Below are positions 1 to 5,581 of a stretch of DNA of 7,369 nucleotides, one piece after another (within the stretch, counting starts at the first letter, position 1; the number at the start of each line of letters is the position of its first letter). Origin of the DNA: Hellea balneolensis (GTDB lineage: Bacteria; Pseudomonadota; Alphaproteobacteria; Caulobacterales; Maricaulaceae); the NCBI GenBank assembly GCA_003233025.1, contig QIKS01000084.1, positions 1-7,369 of the forward strand, given 5' to 3'. Below the pieces are notes generated by a model. That model worked only from the letters and a program-made list of their open reading frames with translations, did not search any database and had not been told where the DNA came from. The translations under genes and the position numbers were made by a program.

Positions 1-83
1 CCGTGTTTTCTGACACTGGTTAATCCCGCGAATTAACTCCACAAACATAAAACCATTTTCAAACCGTTCCTTAGTGAAATGAC

Positions 84-119
84 ACACCATAGTGAATGAA
101 CGTTCATTCACTATGGTGT
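84..119. promoter_or_regulatory. TetR-type operator copy 1, perfect 36-bp palindrome
   Basis: Two 18-base arms are perfectly complementary with no spacer, centred between 101 and 102. The core is TGAATGAACGTTCATTCA, and the flanks ACACCATAG and CTATGGTGT extend the symmetry well beyond the usual size of a dimeric repressor site. Half-sites of the TGAATGAAC kind are typical of TetR-family repressors; the Bacillus FadR site has a similar outer half. The family assignment is inference from the motif, because no regulator gene is visible in the window. The site lies where the -10 region and start of a left-facing promoter would fall, which suits repression of a gene left of the window. Confidence 0.7.
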
Positions 120-147
120 AAGTAAGGTGATAGAGGGGTTGTGTCAA
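119..147 (-). promoter_or_regulatory. Possible left-facing promoter between operators 1 and 2
   Basis: Read on the minus strand, a perfect TTGACA (147-142) is followed after 17 bases by TACTTA (124-119), a poor -10 match. Transcription would start inside operator copy 1, the classical arrangement for repression. TTGACA also forms part of a 6-bp stem, 136-141 with 145-150, so its perfect match could be coincidental. No gene start is convincing between here and the left edge. An open frame from an ATG at 48 runs off the edge without a good ribosome binding site. Confidence 0.3.
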
Positions 148-149
148 CC

Positions 150-177
150 CATAATGAATGAACGTTCATTCATTATG
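150..177. promoter_or_regulatory. TetR-type operator copy 2, perfect 28-bp palindrome
   Basis: The 14-base arms are perfectly complementary and centred between 163 and 164, around the same TGAATGAAC half-site as copy 1. Here the flanks are CATAA and TTATG. The centre is 62 bases from that of copy 1, close to six helical turns, so two bound dimers would sit on nearly the same face of the DNA. The same-face reading is inference. Confidence 0.68.
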
Positions 178-214
178 AGGCGTTGTGTTGTTATAGGGAA
201 GCTGAAAAGAACAT

Positions 215-328
215 GGGCAGAGAGTAAGGGCGGAGAGTAAGGACAGGAAGGCCAAGCCAGAGAGTAAAGCCAAGCCAAGGGAAGGGCAAGACAGGCCAAG
301 GGAAGGTCAAGACAAGGGAAGGGCAAGG
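215..328. repeat. Purine-rich tandem repeat tract
   Basis: This is a G/A-rich low-complexity tract on the plus strand made of two short repeat families. GAGAGTAARG occurs at 220, 233 and 260. A 15-base unit, CAAGGGAAGGKCAAG, occurs at 276-290, 297-311 and 313-327 with a single G/T difference between copies. CCAAG words fill the space between. The minus strand has an open frame across it (about 144-326), but the predicted peptide is a repetitive Leu/Pro/Ala string with no family resemblance, so it is treated as non-coding. Uneven unit spacing (21 and 16 bases) suggests a degenerate minisatellite. Confidence 0.6.
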
Positions 329-340
329 ATGCAAATAGAT

Positions 341-362
341 AGTGAGTGAACGTTCATTCATT
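341..362. promoter_or_regulatory. TetR-type operator copy 3, imperfect
   Basis: The right half TTCATTCATT matches the other copies, while the left half reads AGTGAGTGAA. Nine of eleven pairs around the centre (351/352) are Watson-Crick and two are G-T type mismatches. It is the weakest of the four copies and would probably be bound less tightly. It lies just beyond the purine-rich repeat tract. Confidence 0.55.
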
Positions 363-504
363 GTGAGGTTTGTTTGGGAATTAAGCTGGGGGCAATAAGC
401 ATTGAGTGAGGGGTCACCTTATCTGATAGTGTTGCGAAAATAAAAATGCTACCTCCTCGTCTTGCCTGCTGAGGCACGTCTTTCGTAAGGAACATCCGCC
501 GACC

Positions 505-524
505 ATGAATGAACGTTCATTCAT
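505..524. promoter_or_regulatory. TetR-type operator copy 4, perfect 20-bp palindrome
   Basis: ATGAATGAACGTTCATTCAT is a perfect palindrome centred between 514 and 515. It is the copy nearest rpmB, about 210 bases upstream of that start codon. No strong promoter overlaps it. A weak plus-strand promoter-like pair upstream, TTGAGT (402-407) and GATAGT (425-430) with 17-base spacing, would place it inside the transcribed leader. Whether it affects rpmB or only adds to the array is unknown. Confidence 0.62.
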
Positions 525-732
525 TTGCGCAAAATGCCGAAGCTGTCAGGAGAATACTCATTATCGGGACATGAAAAAACACCGCAGCGCGGTTAGGGCT
601 TGCCCGCGTCAGTTTATTGCCGTAAAAAACCATGCCCTCGTCGCATAATCATGCTTGACGAAAGCCCGGCAAATGGTTTCTTGTTTTTGAAGGGGTGGCT
701 TGCTGCCATGCCCGATTATTAAAGGATATTCC
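525..732 (+). other. Upstream and leader region of rpmB, no gene seen
   Basis: No convincing coding region is seen here. The stretch contains several inverted complementarities. AAACCAT (627-633) pairs with ATGGTTT (673-679), enclosing a small GCAT/ATGC hairpin (643-654). TTGCCG (617-622) pairs with CGGCAA (667-672). GGGCTT (596-601) pairs with AAGCCC (662-667). These pairings cross, so they would be alternative or pseudoknotted folds if transcribed. A TTGACG at 655-660 could be the -35 box of rpmB, but the sequence 17 bases downstream (TTCTTG) is a poor -10. The rpmB promoter is therefore not assigned. Confidence 0.35.
574..593 (-). terminator. Possible intrinsic terminator on the minus strand
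   Basis: Read on the minus strand, ACCGC-GCT-GCGGT forms a 5-bp GC-rich stem with a 3-base loop. One G and then TTTTTT follow. The stem is short but the T tract is good. No annotated minus-strand gene ends here, because rpmB to the right runs the other way. It would either stop an unannotated short minus-strand transcript from about 594-730 or be a chance structure. Confidence 0.33.
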
Positions 733-1023
733 ATGTCTCGTCGTTGTGACCTAACCAATGTCGGCCCTATGAGCGGTAATAATGTGTCTCACTCTAATGC
801 GAAGACCCGTCGTCGCTTTGAACCCAATTTGTGCAATGTCACCTTGGTGTCCGACACGCTTGGCCAAAAATTTAAACTGCGGATTACAGCCGCAACCTTG
901 CGCACCGTTGATTTCAAAGGTGGGCTGGACGGATTTTTGACCAATACCAAAAATGCCAAATTGTCAGAAAAAGCTCGCAAGATTAAGCGCGCTCTTGCTA
1001 AGAAAGCCTTGGAAACCGCATAA
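733..1023 (+). CDS. rpmB: 50S ribosomal protein L28
   Basis: L28 is a small, basic protein of the large ribosomal subunit. The 96-residue product starts MSRRCDLTNVGPMSGNNVSH, the characteristic L28 amino end (S-R-x-C-x-x-T-G/N-x-x-P-x-x-G-N-x-V-S-H). It continues with K-T-R-R-R-F-x-P-N, also typical of the family, and ends in a Lys/Arg/Ala-rich helix. The length fits alphaproteobacterial L28, which is longer than the 78-residue E. coli protein. The start at 733 is chosen because AAAGGA at 721-726 lies 6 bases upstream. An in-frame ATG at 700 would add 11 residues that L28 proteins lack and has no such site. It is a single-gene unit, convergent with accA, with a likely terminator at 1066-1096. 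Confidence 0.96.
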   Translation: MSRRCDLTNVGPMSGNNVSHSNAKTRRRFEPNLCNVTLVSDTLGQKFKLRITAATLRTVDFKGGLDGFLTNTKNAKLSEKARKIKRALAKKALETA

Positions 1024-1065
1024 TACCGGTTACATAAATATCTAAAAAGCCATCACCCTTTTCTT

Positions 1066-1096
1066 TTCCTCCACGGCGCGGGGGAGGAATAAGTTT
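1066..1096 (+). terminator. Probable intrinsic terminator of rpmB
   Basis: TTCCTCC (1066-1072) and GGAGGAA (1083-1089) form a 7-bp stem around a 10-base GC-rich loop, followed by TAAGTTTTG. It begins 43 bases after the rpmB stop. The T run is short and set slightly back from the stem, so efficiency is uncertain. On the minus strand the stem is followed by an A-rich stretch, so it is unlikely to serve accA from the other side. Confidence 0.5.
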
Positions 1097-1168
1097 TGTG
1101 ATCTCCTTAAAAATCCATATATCCTGATACCAAACACCTCTTGATGTTCGGTAAGTGCGAACGCGCTC

Positions 1169-2137
1169 CTATCGCTCTAACAGCGAACGGCCAATATTGA
1201 GGAATTTCTCGTGCCGTTTCGCAACCAAGGTCTCGGCGTCCAGAGGCGCATATGTTTTGAGCGCGCTGGTAATGGTTGCCCCGACGGTTTTGATGGTTTT
1301 CGCCCGATCGCGGTGCGCGCCGCCGACGGGTTCTTTGATGATTTTGTCAACAACCCCCAACCTGATCAAATCATTGGCGGTGATTTTCATGGCTTTGGCG
1401 GCGTCTTGGGCTTTGGTGGCGTCGCGCCATAAAATAGAAGCGCAGCCTTCGGGGGAGATGACGGAATAAATCGAATGCTCCAAAATATGCACACAGTCGG
1501 CACAGGCAATCGCCACCGCGCCGCCGCTGCCGCCTTCACCGGTTATTACCGAGATAAAAGGCACGCGCAAAGATAGCCCCTTGTCGATGGAGCGCGCAAT
1601 CGCTTCCGCTTGGCCGCGTTCTTCGGCGCCGCGCCCCGGATAAGCCCCTGCGGTATCGACAAGAGAAATAACCGGCATACCAAAATTTTCCGCCAATTCC
1701 ATCAAGCGTACCGCTTTGCGGTAGCCTTCCGGATTGGCCATGCCAAAATTATGGTGCAAGCGGGTCTTGGTGTCGTGGCCTTTTTCGTGGCCCATAATGA
1801 CAACGGATTGCCCGCCGAGCTTTCCCAAACCGCCGAGCAAAGCCTGGTCATCGCCAAAGTTTCGGTCACCGGCAAGGGGGGTGAAATCGGTGATCAACCC
1901 GGCGACATAATCCTTAAAATGCGGACGGTTGGGATGGCGGGCAACTTGGGTTTTCTCCCAAGGGCCTAATTTGGCATAAATATTTTGTAGCTGCTTTTTC
2001 GCCTTGGCTTGCAATTGAGCAATTTCGTCGGAAACATCCAGGCCTTGCGGGCCGTTCATTGCTCGCAATTCATCAATCTTGCTGTCAAGCTCGGCAATAG
2101 ACCGTTCGAAATCCAGATAGGTGCGCGCTGTGCTCAT
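1169..2137 (-). CDS. accA: Acetyl-CoA carboxylase carboxyltransferase subunit alpha
   Basis: AccA pairs with AccD to form the carboxyltransferase that moves CO2 from carboxybiotin to acetyl-CoA, giving malonyl-CoA for fatty-acid synthesis in the cytoplasm. The product is 322 residues (E. coli 319) and nearly collinear with the family. It has the amino end YLDFE (7-11), a helical region to about 60, and then the crotonase-like core. Landmarks are GHEKGHDTKTR (116-126), DTAGAYPGRGAEERGQ (161-176), the oxyanion-type glycine stretch GEGGSGGAVAI (200-210) and SPEGCASILW (228-237). The start at 2137 gives the usual amino end. An in-frame ATG at 2155 adds only MVRETP and has no better ribosome binding site. 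It lies 64 bases downstream of xerD and is probably the last gene of the cluster. The stop is TAG, and no clear terminator follows. Confidence 0.96.
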   Translation of the reverse strand: MSTARTYLDFERSIAELDSKIDELRAMNGPQGLDVSDEIAQLQAKAKKQLQNIYAKLGPWEKTQVARHPNRPHFKDYVAGLITDFTPLAGDRNFGDDQALLGGLGKLGGQSVVIMGHEKGHDTKTRLHHNFGMANPEGYRKAVRLMELAENFGMPVISLVDTAGAYPGRGAEERGQAEAIARSIDKGLSLRVPFISVITGEGGSGGAVAIACADCVHILEHSIYSVISPEGCASILWRDATKAQDAAKAMKITANDLIRLGVVDKIIKEPVGGAHRDRAKTIKTVGATITSALKTYAPLDAETLVAKRHEKFLNIGRSLLER

Positions 2138-2201
2138 AGGGGTTTCCCGTACCATTATTTAGCCGGCCATTGTAACACCGCGCCTGTGCGGGGCAAGCCC
2201 T

Positions 2202-3109
2202 TTAACTTCCGCCAAGAGGATGTTTTGAGTGCACCAAGGCTTTCAACCGTTCATCCAGCACATGGGTGTAAATCTGGGTTGTCGAGATATCGGCGTGACC
2301 GAGCAAGGTTTGCACGGCGCGTAGGTCGGCGCCGTTCTTGAGCAAATGAGTGGCAAAGGCATGGCGCAGGACATGGGGCGAAATCCGGCTGGCATCCAAA
2401 TTGGCGCTTACGGCCAAGGCTTTTAAGGACTGGGCGAAGCGCTCGCGGGTCATATGGCCTTGCTTGGCCCGGGACGGAAACAGGAATTTTTGCGCTCGCG
2501 CCTTATGGGTTTGGGCCTTAGGCACCGTGTCTTCTCGCACCAATTTCCAATCGGCAATGCTGTCCACCGCCTTGCCGGTTAGGGGCACGAGGCGTTCATG
2601 GCACCTTTGCCGCGAATAAACAAACAATTATCGCCCCGCCCCGTCGCCGCTAAAGGCAGGCTGACCAGCTCGCTCACCCGCAGGCCACCGGCATAAAGAA
2701 TTTCAAGCTGGCACAGCGTGCGCATGCCGAGGGGCCCGGATAATTTTTGCGCGCTTTGAAACAACGCATCCACATCATCTTCGCTTAATATTTTCGGTAA
2801 AGGACGGCCTTGTTTGGGGGCGCGCAAATTATGGGCCGGACTATCGGGTCTGATGTTTTCCGTTTGCAAAAACCGGTAAAATTGTTTCAGGCTTGATAAT
2901 TTCCGCGCGCTGGTAGACGGGGCCAGCCCTTGCTTGGCCCAGGCCGAAAGCAAAGCTTCCAAATGCCCGGCGCCAGCGCCCGAAAGCGTGCGGCGTAACA
3001 AGGTTTCGGCCCCCTCAAGGTCGCGGCGATAGGCGGCGATGGTGTGCGGGCTGGCGGCGCGTTCGGCGCTCATCATTTCCAAGAAAAGTTCAATATGGGG
3101 GTCGCTCAT
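2202..3109 (-). pseudogene. xerD: Tyrosine recombinase XerD, interrupted by a one-base frameshift
   Basis: XerD acts with XerC at dif sites to resolve chromosome dimers. The first frame (2579-3109) carries the amino-terminal SAM-like core-binding domain and the start of the catalytic domain with LYAGGLRVSEL (Arg144) and FIRGKG (Lys168). It then shifts and stops at TAA after 176 residues. The other frame resumes with HERLVPL and holds [14 protein letters not shown] (His, Arg), [16 protein letters not shown] (His, then the nucleophile Tyr) and a normal carboxyl end at 2202. XerD normally reads GKGxKERLVPL here, so one base is missing near 2598-2600. With it restored the protein would be about 302 residues (E. 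coli 298), with all six catalytic residues present (R144, K168, H246, R249, H272, Y281). The start lies 6 bases after the upstream stop, which suggests coupled translation. XerD is preferred over XerC because of the accA neighbour. A sequencing or assembly error is as likely as a true mutation. Confidence 0.85.
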
Positions 3110-3115
3110 GTGCAG

Positions 3116-4750
3116 CTACTGCCCGATGAAATCTTCAGCCGCCACCGCCCCTGCCATATCGGCCATGCCGGCTTCCCTGAAGATAAATAATAATTGCGCC
3201 AAAGCCTGATCGTTGAGGGTGGACAGAGAACCGCCGTCTAAAATGGACGCGGTTCTTAAGGCGATTTCCCCGTGTGCGCCGCGCCGGGCAATTGTCTTTA
3301 GGATGAGAAAATCACCGGGGGCCAGCGCCTTGCCTTTAGCTTTTCTCGCCGCGCTTATAACCGTCGTTGTCGCCGGATTAAGTCCGGCGCCAAGAGAGGC
3401 GGCGAGATAAGTATCGCGCACGGCTCTGGTTTTTGTGGCGCCCTTGCCCGCAAGTCTGGTTTCAATATCAAGCCCCAATTCTCCGCTCAAAAAACCACCG
3501 CCCAGCGCGTCAGCGGCCAAAGCAATACGCACCCGTAATTTATCGTCTTGGGCCAAGGCCCGGTGCAAAGCCTGCAGCCCGCCAATATCATCCCGGGCTA
3601 CCGCCAGACGGGCGAAAAGTTGCGGGTTGGCGTCGGCCTGGTTTTGGGCTGGCAGGCGGGCAATGTCTGTGGCCAAAAGTCTGCTAAAGGTGGTTAATCC
3701 ACCAATTTTTTCGCTCTTTTCCAGCATTGCAGTTATCAGCGCAGTACTTGCAGCGGTGTCTGGCGCGATCTTTATAGATGTATAAACCTGGCCCCAATCG
3801 GAAGGTTCCCAGCGCGCTTTCCTGTCCATTTGCGTCAAAGGCTCCAGCCCAGCTTCGCTAAACCCGGTTAAGATCGCGTCCAATTGTCTACTGCTTAACA
3901 AAGGTAAAGCCCGCCCCATAGCGGCCAGGCGCAGCTGGGGAGAAAAACCCTCGTCCACCGCTATCATGGCGGCAAGGGGCAAAGGCAAGCGGCTCGGGGC
4001 GGTTTTTTTAGGTGGCTCGGCCCGAAATACATCTCGTGCCATGGCCATGTGCAGGGGCGATATAATGTCTTTGGTTTTCGCAGGTTTTATCTGGCTGCCG
4101 GTTAAATTGCCCAGCAATATAAAAAACCCTGTGTCCGTGTGGTCGCCGCGTTTTATCAAATCCGCCGTGAGTTCGGCGGCTGACAGCTCGCCGCGCACGA
4201 AATGACAATAGGCGCGCAATTTAGCCCAATAAACCGCGCCGCGCTCGGTAATTTGCCGGTCAGATTGCACACAAGCTTGCGCGCTATCCCCGCCTAAAAG
4301 CGCTCGCTCGGCCAGCAATCTCTCAAAGACGGGGGTGTTCTGAGACAGGGTGGTTTGGGCGCTTAACTGGTCATAAGCTTCGGTGCCAAACAGGTTGAGC
4401 ACGGCGCGCAGGCGGGCGGCTTGATAGATATCGCGCCCGGCCCCGTCTTCGGCTTGCGGCGGCACACCGCCAGACAACAGAGCAGCGCGGACAAAGCCGC
4501 GGGTGGGGCCGTCTTTTAAAGCTTCCTCCCCAAGTGCGCCAATGAGGGCCGTCGCTGTTTGCGCTGATGTACTTTGCCAAAGATGAGGCTCAAGCCCGCC
4601 TTGGGCGGGGGTGATCAGCCCGGCGTCATAAGCGCTGGCCGGCGACAAGGTATCAACTTGAATTTGCGCGCCCGCCAAAGCCGCACACAAAAAACTGGCA
4701 GCGGCGGCAAAGCCTGCGAATTTTATCCATAAAAGACGAAACAAAGACAC
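3116..4750 (-). CDS. Exported, mostly helical protein of unknown function
   Basis: I do not recognise a named family. The 544-residue product begins with a basic stretch and a hydrophobic segment (about 6-27), ending in A-G-A before Gln29. This is a good signal peptidase I site and predicts a periplasmic protein. Cys22 is not in a lipobox. The mature part is rich in Ala and Leu and looks all-helical. The segment around 143-200 (ERLLAERALLGG, then AKLRAYCHFVRGELSAAE) resembles TPR-like helical hairpins and holds the only two mature cysteines, C160 and C182, which could form a disulfide. The start is GTG at 4750, with AGGA 6 bases upstream. That site overlaps the stop codon of the small membrane-protein gene, indicating coupled translation. 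The xerD start follows the TAG stop by 6 bases. Confidence 0.85.
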   Translation of the reverse strand: MSLFRLLWIKFAGFAAAASFLCAALAGAQIQVDTLSPASAYDAGLITPAQGGLEPHLWQSTSAQTATALIGALGEEALKDGPTRGFVRAALLSGGVPPQAEDGAGRDIYQAARLRAVLNLFGTEAYDQLSAQTTLSQNTPVFERLLAERALLGGDSAQACVQSDRQITERGAVYWAKLRAYCHFVRGELSAAELTADLIKRGDHTDTGFFILLGNLTGSQIKPAKTKDIISPLHMAMARDVFRAEPPKKTAPSRLPLPLAAMIAVDEGFSPQLRLAAMGRALPLLSSRQLDAILTGFSEAGLEPLTQMDRKARWEPSDWGQVYTSIKIAPDTAASTALITAMLEKSEKIGGLTTFSRLLATDIARLPAQNQADANPQLFARLAVARDDIGGLQALHRALAQDDKLRVRIALAADALGGGFLSGELGLDIETRLAGKGATKTRAVRDTYLAASLGAGLNPATTTVISAARKAKGKALAPGDFLILKTIARRGAHGEIALRTASILDGGSLSTLNDQALAQLLFIFREAGMADMAGAVAAEDFIGQ

Positions 4751-4758
4751 ATTATATC

Positions 4759-4899
4759 CTATTTTTCAAAATCGTCGGCCAGTTCATGGACGACATCTGT
4801 GCGGGTTACATTATCCGGGTTTGTGCTTTGGAGCAGCCAAAACCCAATGCCAATAAGTGCCACAACCAGCACAAGCCCAATCCATCTGGATGTTTTCAT
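4759..4899 (-). CDS. Small single-span membrane protein, 46 residues
   Basis: The product begins MKTSRWIGLVLVVALIGIGF. A short positive amino end precedes one hydrophobic segment (about residues 7-23). A polar, acidic tail of about 22 residues follows, ending ELADDFEK. The charge pattern suggests an inner-membrane anchor with the tail in the periplasm, or an uncleaved signal. The ATG at 4899 is preceded by AAGGG at a spacing of 8. The TAG stop lies 8 bases before the GTG of the exported protein and supplies part of its ribosome binding site. It is therefore the first gene of the minus-strand cluster, and the coupling suggests the two proteins work together. No family is recognised. Confidence 0.72.
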   Translation of the reverse strand: MKTSRWIGLVLVVALIGIGFWLLQSTNPDNVTRTDVVHELADDFEK

Positions 4900-4937
4900 G
4901 ATTTTAACCCTTTATCTGATCTTGGGTGCTTTTAGCA

Positions 4938-4966
4938 TTGAGAATAGGCGCAATACCAGACATACT
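4938..4966 (+). promoter_or_regulatory. Candidate promoter of the aroK-aroB operon
   Basis: TTGAGA (4938-4943, five of six to the -35 consensus) and CATACT (4961-4966, four of six to the -10) are separated by 17 bases. Transcription would begin near 4973, about 60 bases before the preferred aroK start. It lies in the divergent gap between the minus-strand cluster and aroK, where a promoter is expected. No comparably good promoter for the minus strand was found in the same gap. Confidence 0.38.
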
Positions 4967-5035
4967 CATGTAAATTATCTGTAATTGACTGCCAATTTGT
5001 AAAAAATGCGCACACAAGGAGCAAGACCAAGAGCT

Positions 5036-5581
5036 ATGGGGCCGGACGACGAGAAATTAAAGCAGTGTTCGATCGCATTGGTCGGGTTGATGGGGGTTGG
5101 CAAAACCACCATTGGCAGGCGCTTGGCCAAAAGACTGCACCTGCCTTTTGTCGATTCCGATGACGAAATTGAAAAAGCGTCCGGGCGCACCGTTAAAGGC
5201 TATTTCAAAGATCACGGCGAGGCCGCCTTTCGCGACGGCGAGCGGCGGGTGATCACCCGCCTGCTCGGGGGTGTGCCTTTGGTGTTATCAACTGGCGGCG
5301 GTGCTTTTATCCCTGAAGAAACCCGGGATATTCTCATGCAAAACAGCCTGACCATCTGGCTAAAGGCCGAGTTTGAGACAATTATGGAAAGGGTGAGCCG
5401 CAAACAAGCCAAACGGCCTTTGCTCGATGTGCCCGACCCGCAAGCCGCCATGCGTCAATTGATGGAAGAGCGTTATCCTCTCTATGCCCATGCCCACATT
5501 ACCGTATCGGCGGAAACCGGAACCCATAACCAAACGGTTGACCGGGTCTTGTCGGCGTTGCGAGACCATTATGACGGTTAA
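5036..5581 (+). CDS. aroK: Shikimate kinase
   Basis: Shikimate kinase phosphorylates shikimate at the 3-hydroxyl using ATP, in the cytoplasmic pathway to chorismate. From this start the product is 181 residues (E. coli AroK 173). Visible are the Walker A loop GLMGVGKTT (17-25), DSDDEIE (40-46) with the shikimate-binding Asp42, FRDGE with Arg66, and STGGG (85-89). The lid segment AKRPLL contains Arg127, and ERYPLY contains the substrate-binding Arg146. Two starts are possible. ATG 5036 has AAGGAG at 5016-5021, but with a long 14-base spacing. ATG 5006 would add 10 residues and has no ribosome binding site. I prefer 5036. The end overlaps aroB by 11 bases. Confidence 0.93.
   Translation: MGPDDEKLKQCSIALVGLMGVGKTTIGRRLAKRLHLPFVDSDDEIEKASGRTVKGYFKDHGEAAFRDGERRVITRLLGGVPLVLSTGGGAFIPEETRDILMQNSLTIWLKAEFETIMERVSRKQAKRPLLDVPDPQAAMRQLMEERYPLYAHAHITVSAETGTHNQTVDRVLSALRDHYDG

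Noticed and set aside
1..48. Minus-strand open frame from ATG 48 running off the left edge (MFVELIRG...)
   Set aside because: Only 16 codons are visible, there is no ribosome binding site at a normal distance, and the sequence is not recognisable. A true start may lie left of the window.
144..326. Minus-strand open frame of 60 codons across the purine-rich tract
   Set aside because: The peptide is a repetitive Leu/Pro/Ala/Trp string produced by the tandem repeats, begins in the repeats and ends in an operator, and has no recognisable ribosome binding site.
402..430. Plus-strand promoter-like pair TTGAGT / GATAGT with 17-base spacing
   Set aside because: Each box matches only four of six positions, and it would give rpmB an unusually long leader of nearly 300 bases. 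Not strong enough to annotate.
463..476. Small hairpin TGCCT-GCTG-AGGCA
   Set aside because: The stem is only 5 bp and no T tract follows, so it is neither a convincing terminator nor tied to a gene.
505..648. Plus-strand frame of 47 codons starting in operator 4, with three cysteines near the start (MNERSFICAKCRSC)
   Set aside because: The ATG is part of the palindrome, the only AAGGAA is about 12 bases away, and the rest of the peptide shows no zinc-ribbon pattern or family resemblance. Probably chance.
1146..1162. Hairpin GTTCG/CGAAC just beyond the accA stop
   Set aside because: A 5-bp stem with a 7-base loop and no T run on the minus strand. Too weak to call the accA terminator.
1610..1969. 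Plus-strand open frame of 119 codons inside accA
   Set aside because: It lies antisense to the well-supported accA, and its translation resembles no family. It is a shadow frame.
4799..4984. Plus-strand open frame of 61 codons in the aroK upstream gap
   Set aside because: It is antisense to the better-supported 46-residue membrane protein and has no good ribosome binding site.
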